The notes under the pieces were generated by a model. The model was not told where the DNA came from and did not search any database. It saw only the letters and a program-made list of their open reading frames with translations. The translations under genes were made by a program, and so were the position numbers. From an uncultured Bacteroidales bacterium (GTDB taxonomy: Bacteria > Bacteroidota > Bacteroidia > Bacteroidales > ML635J-15), in assembly GCA_905234755.1 (NCBI GenBank), contig CAJOIT010000003.1, positions 641,764-705,763 on the forward strand: a stretch of 64,000 bases of DNA, written 5' to 3'. Within the stretch, counting starts at the first letter, position 1; the number at the start of each line of letters is the position of its first letter. Shown here piece by piece: positions 43,153-52,122 of the stretch.

Positions 43153-46098
43153 ATGAAGAAATTTATCTTTAGTATTGCAGCACTGATAATATCATTTGCT
43201 GCATTTGCGCAGACTGAAGGCGCAGATTGTGCAAATCCAAGCACAATTTCAAGTCTTCCCTATTCTGCAGAAAACCAAACAACAATGGGAACAAATCCTT
43301 ACACATTGTCAACAAACACAATGCGTAGCGGATGTCATGTTTACAAGTTCATCCCAACGGAGGACTTAAATGCAACCATTACACTGTCAGGCATTTCGAG
43401 GGCATATAGTCCAGAAGTATCCTACGCTATGTCAGCAGCCAATGTTGGTGTATTCCTGTACAATGCTTGTCCTGACGATGCAAACGCACAGTTAATTGGA
43501 ACACCTTTTGTTTCAAATTCAGCAACTACCACTTCTGGTTCAATAAGTAATGTAAGCCTTACCGCATCAACGGAATATTACATTGTTGTGGCAGCTGACT
43601 CTCTTATTTTTAACTATTTCATTACATCTGCAGAAAGCTACACAACAGCGACATTCAACCTTTCAATTGAAAGAGTTGTTGAACACGATGTTGCAATTCG
43701 CAATGTTACCGTTGCTTCATCTGGTTGTGCAGCAAGCACCGATGTTTCGTACACAATCGCAAATGCAGGCACACTTGGAACAAACGAAAACGAAGTTACC
43801 GTAGTTTGCAAAGTTAATGGAGTTGATGCTGCAACGGAAACCCTTCCTGCAATTGCATCAGGCGCAACTTTGACAAGAACATTTGCTAATATTGCTTTGG
43901 CAGAAGGAAACAACACAATCCAAATCATTGCAACACTCGAAGGAGACGAAACTGCTGACAACAACACTGGAAGCGCAACTGCTATCAGAAGCAATGTAGT
44001 TTCAACATTCCCATTTATAGAAGAATTTGAATCGGCACCATTCGGCTGGACACCAAGTGCAGCAAACGCATGGGTTGCAGCAGAAGCTGAAGGCGGAAAT
44101 CACTACTACAAGACCGACACAGCTGTTAGCAAGAACTCATACATCTACGGACCATGCTTCAGCTTTGCATCTCTTGAGGCTCCTGAATTGCATTTCGATG
44201 TTATAGCAGACTATCCTTCTACATCAGGCCTCGGTGACTTGGGCGGATTAGGCGGCTTTGGTGACCTGTTTGGCGGTATGACAAACTACGGCTATGTACT
44301 CGTTTCTGCAAACAACGGTTCAACCTGGGACACAGTTACAAAAATTGATGCTTGCGACACTTGGGTAAGCAAAAACATCAGCCTTGCTACATACGGTGGA
44401 GAATCAAGCATACAGATCAGATTCGTTTACAACGCTTCATTGAGCGGCCTCGGTGGACTAGGCGGACTTTTCGGTGGAGAAACAACAACTACCGGCGGTG
44501 CTGGTTTGTCAATCGACAACATCGTTGTTAAGGACGCTGCCGAAAATGACTTGGGCGTTATTGCTATCACAGGTCCTGCTTCAGGTTGCGGACTTTCTGG
44601 CAATGGACATGTTGCAATAACAATCAAGAACTATGGTATTAGAGCACAATCCAACTATACAGTTAAATACTCTCTTGATGGCGGTGCAAACTGGGTTGAA
44701 GAAACTGTAAGTGCACAAATTGCTGCAAATTCTACTGCTAGTTACACTTTCACAGCATCCATGAGCATGCCGACAGTTGGAAGATATGAAATCATTGCAA
44801 AGACAGCCCTCGCAGGAGACGAAGATCCGACTAACGATGAAGCAGAAGGTTTTGTTGTTTCACAAGGCCTTTACAACGAAGCAGTTGCCATATTTGACGA
44901 TGAAGAATTCGTAAACGACTGGTATGCAACTGGAACTTATTCATCATGGGCATTTGGAAAGACAGCAGTTGGACAGAACGACAGCATCTGGACATGGGCT
45001 ACTAATCCTAACGGACCAGTAAATCCTGGCGAAGAATCCTTCCTTTACACACCATGCTACAACCTCACAGGAATGACCAATCCTATCATCAAGGTCAGCA
45101 TCAAATACAACCTCAGCGCAATGGATATGGGCGATACAGGCGATGGCGAAATGCCATTCGACCCAAGCAGCATGTTCGGCATATTTGGCGGTTCTCTCTC
45201 ATTGCAATATTCAACTAATGGCGGTACTGCATGGATTAACATTGTTGCAGGTGATGGCGACATCAACGAAGGATGGTACACTTCTAACATGATGACCGAT
45301 GAAATGACCGCTCCTGGATGGTCAGGTAACACAAACGGTTTCGTTACTGTTAAGACAAAACTCAACTTCCCGAGTGCAGCCAACCTTTCAAGCGTAAAAT
45401 TCAGATTCTATTTCAAGACAACGAACATGAACTTGGGTGATGACGAAACCGGAATGGGCGGATTGTTCGGTGACATTTTCGGAAGCATGACCGGCACAAA
45501 CTCAATACAGGGTGCTGCAATTAACAATTTTGTTATTTACGATTGCTCTCCCATTCCAACAGCTGAATTCGGCTATAATCTGGAATTCTGCACAGGTTCC
45601 CTAATTGAATTCACCAACTATTCTCAGAATGCTGATTCGTACGCATGGAATTTCGGTGACGGACAGGGACTCGACTTGAGCGAACTTACAGGTGACAGCG
45701 GCTTCGATTTGGGTGCATTCTTTGGCGACGGTTCTACCACATCTACCGAAGAAAATCCGACAATGGTATACAACACCGAAGGCAACTACGTTGTAACCCT
45801 TACTGCAACAAACGAATGCGGAACAAGCATACATCAGGATACTTTGGAAGTCCTTCCATGTACCAAAATCGACGAAGTCGAAGCACAAACTAGCATCTAC
45901 CCGAATCCCGCAAGCCAGAACATTACAATAACAAATATAGAAAATGCTGATATTGAGATTGTAAACGCTCTCGGCCAGGTTGTATATGCAAACGAAAATG
46001 CATCTGGTAACATTTCAATCGATGTTAGAAACTTCACAAACGGAACCTATTTCGTAAAAGTTAATGGTTCTGTCTCAAAGATAAATGTTATCAAGTAA
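43153..46098 (+). CDS. Large T9SS-sorted surface protein (PKD-containing)
   Basis: 981 residues from ATG 43153 (an upstream frame to 43048 is not needed). Signal peptide FSIAALIISFAAFAQ. Several beta-sandwich units with a CARDB-like pair (HDVAIRNVTVASSGCAASTD and the similar NDLGVIAITGPASGCGLSGN), MAM-like units that contain the sentence SANNGSTWDTVTKI, a PKD domain near 870-930 (CTGSLIEFTNYSQNADSYAW, FGDG), and the C-terminal type A sorting domain for type IX secretion (SIYPNPASQNITI...GTYFVKVNG). Several Gly/Leu/Phe-rich loops (GGLGGFGDLFGGM) are odd. Likely an adhesin or matrix protein; function unknown. Confidence 0.85.
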   Translation: MKKFIFSIAALIISFAAFAQTEGADCANPSTISSLPYSAENQTTMGTNPYTLSTNTMRSGCHVYKFIPTEDLNATITLSGISRAYSPEVSYAMSAANVGVFLYNACPDDANAQLIGTPFVSNSATTTSGSISNVSLTASTEYYIVVAADSLIFNYFITSAESYTTATFNLSIERVVEHDVAIRNVTVASSGCAASTDVSYTIANAGTLGTNENEVTVVCKVNGVDAATETLPAIASGATLTRTFANIALAEGNNTIQIIATLEGDETADNNTGSATAIRSNVVSTFPFIEEFESAPFGWTPSAANAWVAAEAEGGNHYYKTDTAVSKNSYIYGPCFSFASLEAPELHFDVIADYPSTSGLGDLGGLGGFGDLFGGMTNYGYVLVSANNGSTWDTVTKIDACDTWVSKNISLATYGGESSIQIRFVYNASLSGLGGLGGLFGGETTTTGGAGLSIDNIVVKDAAENDLGVIAITGPASGCGLSGNGHVAITIKNYGIRAQSNYTVKYSLDGGANWVEETVSAQIAANSTASYTFTASMSMPTVGRYEIIAKTALAGDEDPTNDEAEGFVVSQGLYNEAVAIFDDEEFVNDWYATGTYSSWAFGKTAVGQNDSIWTWATNPNGPVNPGEESFLYTPCYNLTGMTNPIIKVSIKYNLSAMDMGDTGDGEMPFDPSSMFGIFGGSLSLQYSTNGGTAWINIVAGDGDINEGWYTSNMMTDEMTAPGWSGNTNGFVTVKTKLNFPSAANLSSVKFRFYFKTTNMNLGDDETGMGGLFGDIFGSMTGTNSIQGAAINNFVIYDCSPIPTAEFGYNLEFCTGSLIEFTNYSQNADSYAWNFGDGQGLDLSELTGDSGFDLGAFFGDGSTTSTEENPTMVYNTEGNYVVTLTATNECGTSIHQDTLEVLPCTKIDEVEAQTSIYPNPASQNITITNIENADIEIVNALGQVVYANENASGNISIDVRNFTNGTYFVKVNGSVSKINVIK

Positions 46099-46120
46099 CT
46101 TATTGATAAAAATTATCACA

Positions 46121-46155
46121 AAAATCTGCCGCCAGAAAGACGGCAGATTTTTTTT
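46121..46155 (+). terminator. Terminator after the T9SS protein gene
   Basis: AAAATCTGCCG (46121-46131) pairs with CGGCAGATTTT (46141-46151), 9-base loop, T run following. Confidence 0.9.
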
Positions 46156-46218
46156 TGAAAAAAAAATAAAACTTTTTTTCAATATTATCGTATAAGATAT
46201 TGATTTTAAAAATACGAA

Positions 46219-47079
46219 ATGAGACAATTAAAAATTACTAAATCAATTACCAATCGCGAGAGCGCATCGTTGGACAAGTATTTGCAGGAGATTGGTAAAG
46301 AAGAACTTATCACAGTCGAAGAAGAAGTTGAATTGGCGCAGAAAATCAGGAAAGGCGACCGTGCAGCATTGGAAAAACTTACAAAGGCAAACCTCCGTTT
46401 CGTCGTTTCCGTAGCAAAGCAGTACCAGAATCAAGGCTTGAGCCTCCCCGACCTTATCAATGAAGGCAACCTTGGACTTATCCGTGCCGCTGAAAAATTT
46501 GATGAAACCCGTGGTTTCAAGTTCATATCATACGCTGTATGGTGGATTCGCCAGTCAATCCTTCAGGCATTGGCAGAACAGGCTCGTATCGTAAGACTCC
46601 CGCTTAATCAGGTTGGTTCGCTCAACAAGATTAACAAGGCCTTGTCACGTTTCGAACAGGAATACGAACGCCGTCCTACATCAGAAGAATTGGCAAAGGT
46701 TCTTGACATGCCAGAGGACAAGATCTCTGACACCTTAAAGGTTTCGGGCAGACACACATCCCTTGATGCTCCATTCGCAAACGGTGAAGACAACAGCCTT
46801 GTGGATGTCCTCGAAAATACCGACTTGCCAAACACCGATTCAAAGCTTATCGAAGAATCCCTGTCAAAGGAAATAGAACGCGTACTCGCTGCATTGACAG
46901 AAAGGGAAAGAGAAATCGTAAAAATGTTCTTCGGAATCGGTGGACCAGAACGCACGCTCGAAGAAATCAGCGACCAGTTTGGTCTTACTCGTGAAAGAGT
47001 TCGCCAAATCAAAGAAAAGGCTATCAGGAGACTGAAACACTCAAACAGAAGCAAACTTCTAAAGAGTTATCTCGGTTAA
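46219..47079 (+). CDS. rpoD: Primary RNA polymerase sigma factor (sigma-70)
   Basis: 286 residues, the short Bacteroidota housekeeping sigma. Region 1.2 near 12-40 ([17 protein letters not shown]), region 2 with [20 protein letters not shown] and [16 protein letters not shown] (-7 recognition and melting), region 3 from [10 protein letters not shown], and region 4 with [20 protein letters not shown] (-33 recognition helix). It lacks region 1.1, as is usual in this phylum. It is the factor expected to read the TTTG/TAnnTTTG promoters listed here. Own terminator behind. Confidence 0.96.
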   Translation: MRQLKITKSITNRESASLDKYLQEIGKEELITVEEEVELAQKIRKGDRAALEKLTKANLRFVVSVAKQYQNQGLSLPDLINEGNLGLIRAAEKFDETRGFKFISYAVWWIRQSILQALAEQARIVRLPLNQVGSLNKINKALSRFEQEYERRPTSEELAKVLDMPEDKISDTLKVSGRHTSLDAPFANGEDNSLVDVLENTDLPNTDSKLIEESLSKEIERVLAALTEREREIVKMFFGIGGPERTLEEISDQFGLTRERVRQIKEKAIRRLKHSNRSKLLKSYLG

Positions 47080-47082
47080 TAA

Positions 47083-47117
47083 ATAAAAAAGCGTCCTTCG
47101 AGACGCTTTTTATTTTT
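47083..47117. terminator. Bidirectional terminator between rpoD and the glycosyltransferase
   Basis: AAAAGCGTC/GACGCTTTT stem with 6-base loop, A run and T run at the ends. Confidence 0.88.
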
Positions 47118-47120
47118 ATA

Positions 47121-47921
47121 TCACTGCATTAGCCCATGCCAAAGCAGTCCCAACTTAAATCTTGTCTGCATGCATTTTACAAAATTACCATACTCTATCG
47201 GCACATCATTGCGCCTTGCAAGTTCCGCAAACAACGATGACTTTAGGAAAACTTTACGGTCGATGCCATTTCGACGCCATTCCTCGTTAACCCAATGAAT
47301 AACACTCCAATTTTCGGGAACATCGACTTTCTTATATAACATCTTGCGAACAACATTCCACGAATCCTCGTTTGAAAAAGACTTTACATATTTACTAAGC
47401 CCCATTTCTATCACATTATCAACGAGAATCTGTATAGGCAAATGCCAGTCGCGGTTGTTTTCATCAACTTTCAAAACCGCTTCGTTATAGCATTTTTCCA
47501 TCAGCGGAGAGCCTTTCGGACATTTCATCACATTGCCGACCAATGGAAGATCGTGGTGCGAACGGAAAATGTAATCGTCATTAAAAACAAGCGGCTTAAG
47601 GCATGTAATATCCATGTCAACCCACCAGCCTCCATGCAAATACAGCAACTTGTAGCGAAAGATGTCGCTAAAGCCTGCATAACTGCCTTTACCATGTCCA
47701 AACTGATTGCTATACTTGTACGAAAATATCTTGTCGCGAGGAATTATTTCTGTTGCATCCCTTAATATTGTTCCTGACGGAAGAGGAGTTTCAATGTCAT
47801 CGTATGCCCATAGGACAAACTTGTGTCCATTGTTTATAAACGACTTGATTGTCAGCAATTCGCAAGTGGAAAGGCTTTTGCCTATCCACATTGCGTTTAC
47901 CGTTGTATTGCTATCATCCAT
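47121..47921 (-). CDS. Glycosyltransferase with DXD motif
   Basis: 266 residues, of the family that includes capsular polysaccharide and Och1-like sugar transferases. Landmarks: MWIGKSLSTCELLTIKSF, FSDIFRYKLLYLHGGWWVDM followed by D-I (DMD is the DXD metal site), and NEEWRRNG. It would transfer a sugar from a nucleotide donor on the cytoplasmic side. It starts 8 bases after the clpC stop, so both may be one transcript, though the functions are not obviously related. Confidence 0.88.
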   Translation of the reverse strand: MDDSNTTVNAMWIGKSLSTCELLTIKSFINNGHKFVLWAYDDIETPLPSGTILRDATEIIPRDKIFSYKYSNQFGHGKGSYAGFSDIFRYKLLYLHGGWWVDMDITCLKPLVFNDDYIFRSHHDLPLVGNVMKCPKGSPLMEKCYNEAVLKVDENNRDWHLPIQILVDNVIEMGLSKYVKSFSNEDSWNVVRKMLYKKVDVPENWSVIHWVNEEWRRNGIDRKVFLKSSLFAELARRNDVPIEYGNFVKCMQTRFKLGLLWHGLMQ

Positions 47922-47929
47922 AAATTCGG

Positions 47930-50452
47930 CTACTCCTTCGACAGCGAAACCTTCATTCCATCCGTCTCATCGTATTCCAAATCGATATGGTTGTTTTCAG
48001 AAATGTCCGCCTTTATAATATACTCGGCAAGCACATCCTCGACATAGCGCTGTATGGCACGCTTCAAGTGACGGGCACCGAACTTCGGATCGTAGCCTTT
48101 TTCTACAATGAAGTCCCTTGCCGACTGTGCAATGTTCAATGTGAATCCCATACCATGTACCCTCTCGAATAGTCCGGCAAGCTCTATGTCGATTATCTTG
48201 CTAATATCATCCTTTGTCAAGGTGTTGAACTGCACAATATCGTCTATACGGTTGATGAATTCGGGCGAGAATGTTTTCTTCAAAGCATTTTCAATCACAG
48301 CCTTGGCATTTTCTCCGTATGCATCCTTGCGCGCCTTGGTATCGAAACCAACTCCAACGCCAAAATCAGACAACTGGCGCGAACCAATGTTGGATGTCAT
48401 TATGAGAATCGTATTCCTGAAGTCAATCTTTCTGCCCGAGCTATCGGTAAGACGACCTTCGTCAAGTATTTGAAGCAGAATGTTGAACACATCGGGATGA
48501 GCCTTCTCTATCTCATCGAGAAGTACCACCGAATAAGGCTTACGCCTTACGCGCTCGGTAAGCTGACCGCCCTCCTCATATCCGACATATCCCGGAGGCG
48601 CTCCTACAAGTCTCGATACCGAGAATTTTTCCATGTATTCGCTCATGTCGATGCGAATAAGCGCATCTTCTGTATCAAACAGATACTTGGCGAGAATTTT
48701 TGCAAGCTGGGTTTTTCCAACGCCAGTCGGACCTAGGAATATAAATGTGCCTATTGGCTTGTTCGGATCTTTAAGACCAGCCCTGTTCCTATGTATAGCA
48801 CTGACAATCTTGCTTATAGCTTCATCCTGACCAATGATTTTTCCTGAAAGGGCATCGTTCATTTCAAGCAGACGAGTGCCTTCCGACTGAGCCACGCGCT
48901 TAACAGGTATTCCCGAAATCATAGCAACGACCTCGGCGACATCCTCTTCGGTTATTAGTTTCTTGTCCTCATTCATTTCGGCAAGCCACTGCTTCTTGTA
49001 GTGAGCAATGGTGGTTTCCAATTCGCGTTCCTTGTCGCGGTATGTTGCGGCTTCCTCGAAATGCTGGTCCTTTACTGCCATCATCTTCATTTCTCTGGTT
49101 TTCTGCAAGTCGTCTTCATATTCGACAATCTTGTTCGGAACGGAAACCTTGAATGTGTGCATCCTCGCTCCTGCCTCGTCAAGTGCATCGATAGCCTTGT
49201 CGGGCTGAGCGCGGTCACTAATATATCTGTCCGTAAGTCTTACACAGGCTTCGATTGCCTTGTCGGAATATATAACCTTGTGGTGGTCTTCATATTTGCC
49301 CTTTACCTTCTGCAGAATACATACTGTATCTTCGATTGAAGGCGGTTCAACTATAACTTTCTGGAAACGGCGTTCCAATGCACCATCGCGTTCAATCTTA
49401 CGGTATTCGTCGAGAGTCGTTGAACCAATGCATTGTATTTCACCGCGTGCCAACGCTGGTTTCAGAATATTTGCTGCATCGAAGTTGCCCGACGAATCGC
49501 CTGCACCGACAATGGTATGTATTTCATCAATAAACAGTATCACATCTGGCGAATCCTTCAATTCGTCAATAAGGTCTGTCATACGCTCCTCAAACTGACC
49601 GCGGTACATTGTCCCCGCAACCATCGAAGTCATATTCAGCATGATAAGTTTCTTGTCAAGAAGCACATGCGATACTTCTTTCTTAACAATCTTGGTTGCC
49701 AGAGCCTCTATTATCGCCGACTTTCCAACACCCGGTTCGCCAATCAACACAGGATTGTTTTTCCTGCGGCGGGAAAGAATCTGAGTTATACGGGCAATTT
49801 CATTTTCACGGCCATACACTGGATCGAGCTTGTCCTCCATTGCAGCAGCCGTAAGGTCAACGCCAAACTGGTCGAGCATGGGAGTGCGCGACTTGTTCCC
49901 CATTCTTCTACGGCGACCATTGCCCATAGGCGGTTCTACAAACGAATTGTCGTTTGCCATCGGCATACTGTCGTCATCAAACGGAAGGTCATCGTCTTGT
50001 ACTTCGCTGTCATCGACTTCCCAAGCACCAAGTTCCAAAGTCATTCGGTACAAGTCATACTCAATGTTGAATTTGCCCAGTAGAACCAACAAGTTGCTCG
50101 GTACTTTAAGTATCGCAAGCATAAGATGATGTGTGTTAATCTCATCGTTGCCAAGCGATATGGCCTCTGAGTTCATAAAAAGGCGAATCCTTGCTATCAA
50201 CTTGCTGTCGACAACATCATCCGGATTAGTTAAGGTAAGTTCAGCCGACCTGTAGTTATTTTCAATTGCCGATTTCAGTTCTTTTATATTGACATTCAGT
50301 TCCTTGAGTTTCTGAACGGCTTCGCATTCCGAATTGCGCAGAATGCCTAAAAACAAATGCTCAGGATTAAGCATACTGCTTCCAAGCCTTACAGCTTCCT
50401 CACGGCTGTACTGCCACGCATCAATCAGCGACTGTGAATAGTTCTTGTCCAT
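47930..50452 (-). CDS. clpC: ClpC-type AAA+ chaperone/unfoldase
   Basis: 840 residues. N-terminal Clp_N repeat pair (~1-145), first AAA+ module with GEPGVGKSAI and VILFIDEIH, a middle UVR-type coiled-coil (QHFEEAATYRDKERELE), second AAA+ with GPTGVGKTQL and VVLLDEIEKAHP, and the C-terminal D2-small domain (GARHLKRAIQ). A VGF-like loop (VGVGF, in the second module) is the contact to ClpP. It unfolds proteins for degradation or refolding. It has its own promoter (50472-50503). Confidence 0.95.
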   Translation of the reverse strand: MDKNYSQSLIDAWQYSREEAVRLGSSMLNPEHLFLGILRNSECEAVQKLKELNVNIKELKSAIENNYRSAELTLTNPDDVVDSKLIARIRLFMNSEAISLGNDEINTHHLMLAILKVPSNLLVLLGKFNIEYDLYRMTLELGAWEVDDSEVQDDDLPFDDDSMPMANDNSFVEPPMGNGRRRRMGNKSRTPMLDQFGVDLTAAAMEDKLDPVYGRENEIARITQILSRRRKNNPVLIGEPGVGKSAIIEALATKIVKKEVSHVLLDKKLIMLNMTSMVAGTMYRGQFEERMTDLIDELKDSPDVILFIDEIHTIVGAGDSSGNFDAANILKPALARGEIQCIGSTTLDEYRKIERDGALERRFQKVIVEPPSIEDTVCILQKVKGKYEDHHKVIYSDKAIEACVRLTDRYISDRAQPDKAIDALDEAGARMHTFKVSVPNKIVEYEDDLQKTREMKMMAVKDQHFEEAATYRDKERELETTIAHYKKQWLAEMNEDKKLITEEDVAEVVAMISGIPVKRVAQSEGTRLLEMNDALSGKIIGQDEAISKIVSAIHRNRAGLKDPNKPIGTFIFLGPTGVGKTQLAKILAKYLFDTEDALIRIDMSEYMEKFSVSRLVGAPPGYVGYEEGGQLTERVRRKPYSVVLLDEIEKAHPDVFNILLQILDEGRLTDSSGRKIDFRNTILIMTSNIGSRQLSDFGVGVGFDTKARKDAYGENAKAVIENALKKTFSPEFINRIDDIVQFNTLTKDDISKIIDIELAGLFERVHGMGFTLNIAQSARDFIVEKGYDPKFGARHLKRAIQRYVEDVLAEYIIKADISENNHIDLEYDETDGMKVSLSKE

Positions 50453-50471
50453 TATACAATAATTTGGAACG

Positions 50472-50503
50472 CAAAAATAAAACTTTTCGGCGTGATAGAG
50501 AAA
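50472..50503 (-). promoter_or_regulatory. Promoter of clpC
   Basis: On the minus strand TTTC (one mismatch to TTTG), 20-base spacer, TATTTTTG at 50472-50479. The start codon is 19 bases after the -7 box. Confidence 0.65.
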
Positions 50504-50532
50504 GGTAGCCTTAAAATAATTATAGGTATAAA

Positions 50533-51048
50533 TTATATCCTATGTCCGTTTGGCGAATAGCAGTCAAAAGTGGAATCAGTGTACATTACAATAATTTTCT
50601 CAATTTCCCGTTTGCTTTTAGACATACTTTTTATCGGTTCAACAGGTTGAGATTCAAAAGATTGCAATGGTTCATTGTTTTTGTTTTCTGCTGTTATAAG
50701 CCGTTCAGGTTCGGAAAAATCCGTATCAGGCATAAAGTCGGATGATTTATCGGCTTCATTTGCAATTAAGGGGATTTCTTGTTTGACTGGCTGAGGAGAA
50801 AATAAATCAGGCTCACGATATGCGCCTTTGGCATCTGCCGACTTGTACATTTCTCCGCGACCAAAAAGTAGCCATTCAGGATTTATTCCACGAAAGCGTT
50901 CCAAAATTCTTGACACCAAGTCTAGCGACACATTGTTTCGCCCCGAAATGTAATGCGACAATCTTGAACCATTGATGCCAATCTCCTCGGCAAATTTGCC
51001 GTAAGGCATACCTTCTTCCTCCATTATTTTCTTGATCCTGTTAATCAT
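50533..51048 (-). CDS. XRE-family transcriptional regulator
   Basis: 171 residues. N-terminal helix-turn-helix of the Cro/C1 type (about 14-42: YGKFAEEIGINGSRLSHYIS), followed by NPEWLLFGRGEMY, a motif of phage-like repressors. Residues ~75-171 are unordered and polar, with a short C-terminal strand; there is no S24 peptidase domain. Small 'NPEWLLFG' regulators usually bind operators next to their own gene. The DNA upstream holds a run of TTACA-NN-TGTAA palindromes that would fit such an operator. Confidence 0.85.
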   Translation of the reverse strand: MINRIKKIMEEEGMPYGKFAEEIGINGSRLSHYISGRNNVSLDLVSRILERFRGINPEWLLFGRGEMYKSADAKGAYREPDLFSPQPVKQEIPLIANEADKSSDFMPDTDFSEPERLITAENKNNEPLQSFESQPVEPIKSMSKSKREIEKIIVMYTDSTFDCYSPNGHRI

Positions 51049-51068
51049 ATTTTTTACAAATTTTCAGT

Positions 51069-51139
51069 TTACAAATGTAATCATTAATTACATTACAATT
51101 GTAAAAAGTTATAAACAATATTATACTTTACATTTGTAA
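51069..51139. promoter_or_regulatory. Palindromic operator cluster, proximal
   Basis: Three TTACA-NN-TGTAA palindromes: 51069-51080 (AA centre), 51093-51104 (AT centre, a perfect palindrome) and 51128-51139 (TT centre), directly upstream of the XRE gene. Probable autoregulatory operators, by inference. Confidence 0.6.
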
Positions 51140-51780
51140 TTTGTAAAATAATGGAATAATTACAATTTTTACATATATTATTATTAAGCAGTGACTTAAG
51201 AAATATAACATACATTAAAGTGATTAGATAAATAATAACATACAATAAATTGATTTATAACAATATAGATATACGCATAATAATTATAATAAGCCTATTT
51301 TAACAAATATATGGATATGTTGAGAATAAAAGCCCTGTATACAATACAACAATTACTTTAAATAATTTGTTTATCTTACTGACAATGTGTATATTAAAAA
51401 TGAATTTTGATTTACTCGTACCCCCTTTAACAATTGTTAAAATTTTATGGGTTACAATGTGTGTTATAATTTACATTTGGAAAATTGATTTGTAATATCT
51501 GTAATTATTACACTTGTAAATATATTCTTTAGGGGTTGTCTTTATTTTACATTTGTAAACACAATGCAATTTTTACAAAAAGTAAAAAACTCATATTTTA
51601 AATTATTTTTGCTTCTATGATAAGAATGATTGTCCGGAATAAATCTCCCCTATTTTGCCCCTTAAAATAAGTTTGTGATTGTTTTCTGCAGTCAATCAAT
51701 TTTCAAATTATCAAATCATCAAATCTTGAATCTTTAAATCCTTGTATTTTTTAATTTCTAAATCTCCTCCTCATTTCTTT
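51140..51780. other. AT-rich non-coding stretch with distal operator sites
   Basis: No gene seen. It contains the same palindrome at 51508-51519 and 51547-51558, a related 16-bp palindrome TTTAACAATTGTTAAA at 51426-51441, and at ~51690-51770 a low-complexity run of TCAAATC-type units. Confidence 0.55.
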
Positions 51781-51811
51781 TTTGCACTCCCAAAACAATA
51801 TATTATTTTTG
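51781..51811 (+). promoter_or_regulatory. Promoter of the serpin transcript
   Basis: TTTG (51781-51784), 19-base spacer, TATTTTTG (51804-51811), full consensus. Next plus-strand gene is the serpin at 52123, so the leader would be about 305 bases. Confidence 0.65.
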
Positions 51812-52122
51812 CCATGAATTATGGCTATTATATATAAGGTATCGAAATTGATTGATGTCGCCTGCGAAAATTTGCGAGCAGCTCTTTCTGTTTTGTTCTC
51901 AAAAATCGGCACGACAATTGCAAAAAAGCCAGTTCGTTCTAAAAGTTCAACAGAAATGAATGATACAAATTGCCATATTTCAATTTGTTTATCAATGAGT
52001 TACAATCTACTTTTTGTCTTGCAAAGCCCAAATGGTTGTAAAAAATACGATTATTATGGACTGCAGTCCAATTTTTTGCAAGGAAACGATTATTAACTAG
52101 TTAATTTTAATGAAGTATAGAT
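51812..52122 (+). other. Long leader of the serpin gene with a hairpin
   Basis: TGGACTGCAGTCCA (52057-52070) is a 14-bp palindrome (hairpin with TGCA loop) followed by ATTTTTT, like an attenuator. A 91-codon frame (51821-52096) begins within ~10 bases of the expected RNA start; its sequence lacks any recognised domain and I do not call it a gene. Whole element about 311 bases. Confidence 0.45.

Noticed and set aside
51821..52096. 91-codon plus-strand frame in the serpin leader
   Set aside because: It starts within ~10 bases of the predicted RNA start, has no recognisable domain and mixed hydrophobic/basic composition. Kept only as part of the leader; may be a leader peptide but this is not supported.
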